This document shows positions 40,241 through 44,657 of a DNA stretch of 44,657 nucleotides, one piece after another. Position numbers and translations under genes: made by a program. Position 1 is the stretch's first letter. The number at the start of each line of letters is the position of its first letter. Origin of the DNA: an uncultured Clostridia bacterium (GTDB taxonomy: Bacteria > Bacillota > Clostridia > TANB77 > CAG-508); the NCBI GenBank assembly GCA_944392885.1, contig CALXYG010000003.1, positions 1 to 44,657 on the forward strand, in the 5' to 3' direction. The notes beneath the pieces are model-generated. The model had not been told where the DNA came from, did no database searches, and saw only the letters and a list, made by a program, of their open reading frames with translations.

Positions 40241-40633
40241 ATGATGCAGCAAATTAATAAAGCAATAGAAGCGAAGAAAAATGCTTATGCACCATATTCA
40301 CATTATCAAGTAGGAGCCTGTTTAAAAACCAAAAATGAAAAATATTATACAGGTTGCAATATTGAAAATTGTGGTATATCTTCTATATGTGCAGAAAGAG
40401 TTGCAATTGTGAAAGCTTTATCAGAAGGGGAAAAAGAATTTGAGTCTATGGTAATTGTAGCTGGAGCAGAAGGAGATGAAAAACTAGATATAGCAACTCC
40501 TTGTGGCTATTGTAGACAATTTCTATCAGAATTTGTAGATAATGATTTTAAAATTATATTATATCAAGGAGAAAATAAAAAAGAATATACTATGAAAGAA
40601 CTTTTACCTTATGAGTTTATATTTAAAAGGTAG
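40241..40633 (+). CDS. cdd: Cytidine deaminase
   Basis: 130 residues. Zinc site CAERVAI (Cys-Ala-Glu) and PCGYCRQ (Cys-x2-Cys), N-terminal YAPYSHYQVGACL. Deaminates cytidine and deoxycytidine for pyrimidine salvage. RBS AAGGAGG before ATG 40241 (a second ATG follows at once). Confidence 0.96.
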   Translation: MMQQINKAIEAKKNAYAPYSHYQVGACLKTKNEKYYTGCNIENCGISSICAERVAIVKALSEGEKEFESMVIVAGAEGDEKLDIATPCGYCRQFLSEFVDNDFKIILYQGENKKEYTMKELLPYEFIFKR

Positions 40634-40669
40634 TACAGTTATATAAATAATAAAAAGAGGTGTTAAAAT

Positions 40670-41500
40670 ATGAAATTGGGATTAGCACTATCAGGTGGAG
40701 GAATAAAAGGGGCAGCTCATATAGGTGTCTTACAGGCATTAGAAGAAAATGGAATAAAACCATATTGTATTGGTGGGACATCATCGGGAAGCATTGTTGC
40801 AGTATTATATGCTATGGGGTATTTACCAGAAGAAATTCATAAACTATTTTCTTATTTCTCGAAATTGGTAATTGAAGCGGATCCTAGATTTATTGTTAAT
40901 TCATTTAGAAAAAACAAAAGCCTAAGCATTTTAGGTTTATTATCTGGAGAAAACATAGAAAAAGCAGTAAATGAAGCTTGTAAATACAAGCAAGTAAAAT
41001 ATATGAAAGATATTTTATTTCCAGTAGTTATTCCAGCTGTTGATGCAATTACAGGAAAAGAGTATATATTTACTAATAGAAAAGAAGAAGACAATTATTA
41101 TATTGATGAATCACTTATCTCAAAGGCAGTACGCGCGAGTTCTTCTTTCCCAGCGATATATGCTCCATGTCGTATTGGAGAGCAACAATTTCTAGATGGA
41201 GGGATACTGGATAATGTTCCAACAAAGCAAGTAAGAAGACTTGGAGCCGAAAAAGTATTGTCTGTTACTTTTCCTCCAACGGAAAAGTATATGGGAAATA
41301 GTATTTATAGTATTTTACTACGAACATTAGACATTATGACAAATCAAATAGCAAAAGACAATCTACAAACAAGCGATTATGTTTTAAATATACATACAGG
41401 GAAAACAAGACTTTTAGGAATTAATAAGTTAGACCATTGTGTACAAATGGGATACGAACAAACAATTGAAAAAATAGAAGAAATTAAGAAAATCCTTTAA
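40670..41500 (+). CDS. Patatin-like phospholipase (RssA type)
   Basis: 276 residues. Oxyanion-hole SGGGIKGAAHIGVL (8-21), nucleophile elbow GTSSG (Ser38) and the Asp of the dyad in FLDGGILDNVP. Soluble serine hydrolase; the substrate is not predictable. ATG 40670 with AGAGGTG. The stop codon lies inside the terminator hairpin that follows. Confidence 0.92.
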   Translation: MKLGLALSGGGIKGAAHIGVLQALEENGIKPYCIGGTSSGSIVAVLYAMGYLPEEIHKLFSYFSKLVIEADPRFIVNSFRKNKSLSILGLLSGENIEKAVNEACKYKQVKYMKDILFPVVIPAVDAITGKEYIFTNRKEEDNYYIDESLISKAVRASSSFPAIYAPCRIGEQQFLDGGILDNVPTKQVRRLGAEKVLSVTFPPTEKYMGNSIYSILLRTLDIMTNQIAKDNLQTSDYVLNIHTGKTRLLGINKLDHCVQMGYEQTIEKIEEIKKIL

Positions 41501-41522
41501 ACGGATTTTCTTAATTTTCTTT
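41482..41522 (+). terminator. Terminator after the patatin-like gene
   Basis: AATTAAGAAAATCC (41482-41495) and GGATTTTCTTAATT (41503-41516), then TTCTTTT. Confidence 0.8.
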
Positions 41523-41748
41523 TACGTTGATTCATGTAAGATATTAATTGGCGTATACACGATATATTACGAAAAATTGGAACAATTAAGTCTCTATATG
41601 TAAGCTACTAAATATTGCATTTAGAGAAGGAATAGAAAAATACGAAAAGCCTAAAATATAGGTTTTAAATTTAACTGTTAACATGTTTTTCACCTTTTAT
41701 GGAAAGCAAACATAATATATATCAGAAAATAAGAAAGAGGGTGAAAAT

Positions 41749-42117
41749 ATGTCGAGCTACATAGTAGAAGGAGGTAGGAAACTGGAGGGGATAGCAAAAG
41801 TTTCGGGGTCTAAAAATGCTTCTTTACCTATTATTGCAGCAAGCATCTTAAATGGAAAAGTTACAAAATTATACAATGTTCCAAACATATGTGATATACA
41901 AATTACATTTAAGATACTAAAATCCTTAGGGTGTAAAGTAAAAAAAACAAATGATAAAATTATAATTGACTCAGGACACATTATTTCACACGAAATTCCA
42001 TATCTATTAATGCGACAAATGCGTTCCTCTGTGATTATGGCAGGTGCTTTAATTGGAAGGTTTAAGAATGCAGTGTTCTCGTATCCAGGAGGTTGTGATG
42101 TTTGGTGGCTACATTAA
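41749..42117 (+). pseudogene. murA: UDP-GlcNAc 1-carboxyvinyltransferase MurA, N-terminal part only, interrupted after the catalytic Cys codon
   Basis: ATG 41749 with GAGGGTGAAA gives a normal MurA start (GGRKLEGIAKVSGSKNASLPIIAAS), SSVIMAGALIGRF and YPGGCDV, where Cys116 matches the catalytic Cys115 of E. coli. After GCDV the reading ends in WWLH-stop and nothing further resembles MurA (expected GGCDIGxRPID). There is no CGG here, and neither other frame resumes MurA. The break coincides with the start of sequence that leads to a serine recombinase, so an inserted element is likely. The remaining about 300 codons may lie beyond the window. Confidence 0.85.
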
Positions 42118-42130
42118 ATACATATACTAC

Positions 42131-42159
42131 TTGAAAATTATGTAAAATTATGATAAACT
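42131..42159 (+). promoter_or_regulatory. Predicted promoter of the 212-residue gene
   Basis: TTGAAA (42131-42136), 17-base spacer, TAAACT (42154-42159). Confidence 0.6.
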
Positions 42160-42210
42160 TTTAACAAAGAGCGATTTGCTCTAAATTTTTATAGCAGGAG
42201 GAAAACGGAC

Positions 42211-42849
42211 ATGATTAAAGCTTTTGTGGATGGTGAGAAAGTTACATTGCAGTTTGATGGAGGGGAAATGACTTTTTCTGAGGAAGAGCTCATTGCTATT
42301 TTCAACAAGAGGAGGAAAGACAAGAAGGCAGACAAGACGAAAATTGCTAGGAAGCCAACTGAAGGCAAGTACTTTAACGTGAATCCAGCTTCAATCGACA
42401 GAAGGATTTTTCAGGAACAAAGGAAGAATCCTAAGCAGGAAATAACAAGAAAAACCATTTTGAAGGCGTTCAGTAGGGTGGATGAAGACCAAGAAAGATA
42501 TGGTAGACCGTTTAGGATTCTAAGACCTGAAAGGACATGGACGGTAAAAACCGTAATAGAATTAAAAAGGTTCGCGGAGGAAAATGGTAACCACATGGCA
42601 GATTGGGTTGAGCAAGCACTTGAGTGGGCGCAGCGAATTGCAAATGGAGAAACATGGAAAAGAATTTGCAATGAACCTGATGATGCACAGTGGTACAGAT
42701 TGGTCTTATGGGAAAACAACAAACCCACCATCGTTGGCGGGGCGAAGGGAATACACGATAATTCCCCTGCAGCAGATGTAGTAAACCATGAATGTGATTA
42801 CAATGGATTGCTCATCTATGTGATACCATCAATAGTTTCTTACCAATAA
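42211..42849 (+). CDS. 212-residue protein of unknown function with foreign codon use
   Basis: ATG 42211 with AGGAGG. Clearly richer in G/C than every neighbour, with AAG, AGG, GTG and GAG common where the host uses AAA, AGA, GTA and GAA. No signal peptide or membrane segment. The N-terminal part looks like a small beta domain (VDGEKVTLQFDGGEMTFSEEEL), then a Lys/Arg-rich stretch (FNKRRKDKKADKTKIARK), then Trp-rich helices (WVEQALEWAQRIANGETWKRI). No family recognised. It lies between the broken murA and the recombinase and has its own promoter and terminator, which suggests cargo of the element or an older transfer. Confidence 0.7.
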   Translation: MIKAFVDGEKVTLQFDGGEMTFSEEELIAIFNKRRKDKKADKTKIARKPTEGKYFNVNPASIDRRIFQEQRKNPKQEITRKTILKAFSRVDEDQERYGRPFRILRPERTWTVKTVIELKRFAEENGNHMADWVEQALEWAQRIANGETWKRICNEPDDAQWYRLVLWENNKPTIVGGAKGIHDNSPAADVVNHECDYNGLLIYVIPSIVSYQ

Positions 42850-42893
42850 AACCATTAACTGCTGGAGTTGTACTAGTAGTAAAGCAAAAGCAA

Positions 42894-42927
42894 ATGAGAG
42901 GATAAGATTTTATCCTCTCATTTTTTG
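42894..42927 (+). terminator. Terminator after the 212-residue gene
   Basis: ATGAGAGGATAA and its complement TTATCCTCTCAT around a short loop, then TTTTT. Confidence 0.85.
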
Positions 42928-42988
42928 TAGGCTATAGTATTATACAAATTAAAATTCAATTTTTTACATATACAAATATTTGTGATTA

Positions 42989-43080
42989 TTTAAGAACTTA
43001 AATATATGTATTTTAATTGGATGGTGGGAAAAAAAGTTCTCACGAAAAGAGATTTGTTCTAATTAAATATAATTAGAATA
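42989..43080 (+). ncRNA. Second copy of the rpsL-leader RNA motif
   Basis: Stem TTTAAGAAC (42989-42997) with GTTCT-CACG-AAA (43036-43047), inner TTAAA/TTTTAA hairpin, TTTAATTGGATGG, then AGATTTG and a hairpin TTCTAATTA/TAATTAGAA (43057-43078). Conserved blocks and order agree with 15811-15899, with compensating stem changes. It is followed by an RBS and a 43-aa ORF. Confidence 0.55.
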
Positions 43081-43101
43081 CTTTTTAGAGAGGTGATACA
43101 A

Positions 43102-43233
43102 TTGGATAAAAAAGAAAAAGACAAATTGCCATTTGCTATTTTTATAGACTTAAATAATAAAGGTATAGAAGAAAACAAAGATTATAAAGAAATATTTACA
43201 AATATAATTTCAAATAGAATAAGACAAGAATAA
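43102..43233 (+). CDS. Small 43-residue protein upstream of the recombinase
   Basis: TTG start at 43102 with GAGAGGTG eight bases before it, 43 codons to TAA 43231-43233. Contains LPFAIFIDLNNKGIE and a charged end. Small ORFs of this kind often precede serine recombinase genes, but I do not recognise a family. It stands behind the RNA motif and 45 bases before the recombinase, so joint expression is likely. Confidence 0.55.
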   Translation: MDKKEKDKLPFAIFIDLNNKGIEENKDYKEIFTNIISNRIRQE

Positions 43234-43278
43234 TATATAAATAAAATTTTATTGATATGCTACAACTGGAGGTACATA

Positions 43279-44657
43279 ATGAAAAAATCTAATCAAGAGA
43301 AGAGAGTTGTAATTTATGCACGAGAAAGTAGAGATGATAATGGAGAAAATTACGAGAGAATAGAAACACAAAGAGATTTACTTATAAAATATTGCAAAAG
43401 TCGTGGATACACAAATATAGTAGATGTTATAATGGATGATGATAAAAGTGGCACGGATTTTAGTAGATTCAAAAGTATAAGAGAAAAAGCTAAAGAAAAA
43501 CAAATAGATATAATAGTATTCAAAAATTCTGCAAGACTTGGGAGGAATCAAAAAGAAGCATTAGATTTTGTGGAATATTTAGAAGAACAAGGAGTAGAAA
43601 TAATATTTGAAGACGAGCAATACAATGAAGAGATTTTCGGCCTATATGCATGGTTTAATGAAAGAAGAGCAAGAGATGATAGTAAAAATATAAGAAGAAA
43701 CTTAAGACATAAAATTGAAGAAGGAGAACTGCTTGTAAAAGCAATTTATGGATATAACAAAAATGAAAAAAAATTAATTATTAATAAAGAAACTGCTTCT
43801 GTCGTCAAAGAAATATTTGAATTATATTCTAAAAACTGGGGTTATCAAAAGATTGCAACTTATTTAAATAAAAAAGGAGTACCAACACCATCTCAGAGCA
43901 GAAATTTTGCAAATGCAAAACAAACCACAAATTGGAAGGCACAGCATATAGTACGAATATTAGATGATAGAAGGTATCTTGGAGATTATGTAGGCCGGAC
44001 ATACTGAAAAAATAAGTTTTAAATCAAAAAAAACTAGAGTAAAAGATAAATCAGAATGGACTATATTAGAGAACCACCATGAACCAATTATAGATAAAGA
44101 ACTATTTGAAAAAGTAAAAAAAATTAGGGAGAAAAGAAATAAAGAAAGTAATAATGCTATCAAATTTGTATATGAAAAAAACAACAAATATTCAGGACTT
44201 TTATATTGTGGAAGATGTGGAACGGCAATGTATAAAAGAAAGGGAACAAGTGGTACAAGAAAAAGACCAGATAGTTATATATGTAAAAAATATAGCAACG
44301 AAGGAGCAATAAAAAATATAAGACCAAATTATGGTTGCAAACCACACAGAATGCGAATAGAATATTTAGACCAAATCGTAAATGTGTATATTGATAATTT
44401 AATTAGTAATCCAGAATTTAAAGATTTTGCAATGAACAATATAAAAGCAATTAATACAAATAAAGCTACTTTAGAGAAAGACTTAAATAAATATAAGCAA
44501 ACTATAGAAAAACTAGAAAAACAATTCAAACAAGTATATGAAGATAAGCTAAATGACTTAATTCCAGAATTTATATATAAAGACAAAAAGCAAGAATTAG
44601 AAAAGAAGTTAAAAAATGAAAAGGAAAAATTAGAAGAAACAGAAAATAAGTTTAATA
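43279..44657 (+). CDS. Large serine recombinase, read through a +1 shift at CGG, 3' end outside window
   Basis: ATG 43279 with GGAGG. Resolvase domain with catalytic Ser17 in VVIYARESRDD, FKNSARLGRNQ (arginines of the active site), then a recombinase domain (KIATYLNKKGVPTPS, ILDDRRYLGDYVG). At codon 240 CGG ends the 0 frame in RTY-stop. Skipping one base gives VGGHTEKISFKSKKTR, as expected for this family, then the zinc ribbon GLLYCGRCGTAMY with further Cys residues, and a coiled coil to the window edge (459 residues visible). Mediates integration or excision of an element, presumably the one in murA. Confidence 0.92.
43996..43998 (+). other. In-frame CGG, +1 recoding site in the serine recombinase
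   Basis: Codon 240. Context GGC CGG ACA, restored GGC-(C)GGA-CAT. The Gly agrees with the V-x-G-x-T motif in the recombinase domain. A product without the shift would lack the zinc ribbon and coiled coil. Confidence 0.92.

Larger units (their letters stand above)
42105..44657 (+). mobile_element. Left part of a probable serine recombinase element inserted in murA
   Basis: From about 42105 the murA reading is lost. What follows is a gene of unusual composition, a small ORF and a large serine recombinase transcribed rightward. The exact left end is somewhere in TGTGATGTTTGGTGGCTAC (about 42094-42112). The right end is not in the window, so att repeats cannot be compared. Confidence 0.6.

Noticed and set aside
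42094-42180. A +1 shift in murA to explain its early stop
   Set aside because: There is no CGG at the break, and deleting one base gives GGYIKYIYYLKIM and a stop, with no MurA similarity.
595-43998. CGG reassigned to another amino acid (as reported for Trp or Gln in other bacteria)
   Set aside because: A triplet reassignment would keep the 0 frame, which ends soon after most sites; the proteins continue only in +1.
595-43998. RNA editing or transcriptional slippage that deletes the C
   Set aside because: It would also act on the about 80 out-of-frame CGG sites and destroy those genes; the runs are not homopolymers.
505-44657. Interpretation of the ten frame breaks as pseudogenes
   Set aside because: All breaks share one codon, conserved motifs continue exactly after one base, the genes include rsmH, ftsW and a division PBP, and there are no nonsense mutations or other indels in them.
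1-44657. CRISPR array, tRNA or rRNA genes
   Set aside because: No regular repeat-spacer arrangement and no cloverleaf or rRNA-like segments were noticed by eye; a covariance search would be decisive.

Overview
The window is a chromosomal segment of a strongly AT-rich, Gram-positive, Clostridia-like bacterium, probably an uncultured gut lineage. The evidence is the gene order mraZ-rsmH-ftsL-PBP-murE-mraY-ftsW-murG, a PBP with a C-terminal PASTA domain, a MurE with the DNPR motif usual for meso-diaminopimelate addition, AGA-dominated arginine usage, a dockerin/cohesin pair and a sortase-type surface signal. The assignment to Clostridia is inference; no rRNA or tRNA gene is visible.

The main observation is a translational one. 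Ten in-frame CGG codons occur in the window, in eight genes: rsmH, the PBP (three times), ftsW, a coiled-coil gene, addB, an HExxH gene, a cysteine protease and a serine recombinase. At all ten the reading frame moves by +1, so that the four bases CGGN stand for one residue, and the familiar protein continues with GGN (glycine). I found no in-frame CGG that works as an ordinary sense codon. About 80 out-of-frame CGG trinucleotides (NNC GGN or NCG GNN) inside genes cause no shift. Because the effect depends on reading frame, sequencing error, DNA modification artefacts and RNA-level editing are poor explanations. The pattern suggests that CGG has no normal decoder in this organism and is read as a +1 frameshift (base skipping) or as a quadruplet Gly codon. 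Standard annotation will break these genes into fragments; here they are annotated as whole genes.

Layout. 1-9117: division and cell-wall cluster. 9206-13993: small unknown gene, topA, an E2-like acyltransferase, trmFO. 14061-15661: 42-aa ORF and coiled-coil protein with their own promoter. 15676-20645: str operon (rpsL, rpsG, fusA) behind a long structured leader, then tuf. 21047-24342: plsX, acpP, rnc and a radical SAM gene (lipid and RNA genes usually found together). 24393-31373: yitT-family membrane protein, 8-oxoguanine glycosylase, addB, family 4 uracil-DNA glycosylase and a GltD-like flavoprotein, largely a DNA repair group. 31445-35649: an HExxH protein facing away from a secreted papain-like protease with dockerin, followed by a wall-anchored cohesin protein. 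35721-41500: leuS (minus strand), topB, cdd and a patatin-like lipase. 41749-44657: murA is cut just after its catalytic-cysteine codon and followed by foreign-looking DNA: a 212-aa gene of different composition, a second copy of the rpsL-leader RNA motif, a 43-aa ORF and a large serine recombinase that runs off the window and itself carries a CGG shift.

Terminator hairpins mark most operon ends, and a 16-bp-arm palindrome recurs directly after three of them. Promoters are of the TTGNNN-17-TATAAT type, often with TTGCAA as the -35 box.
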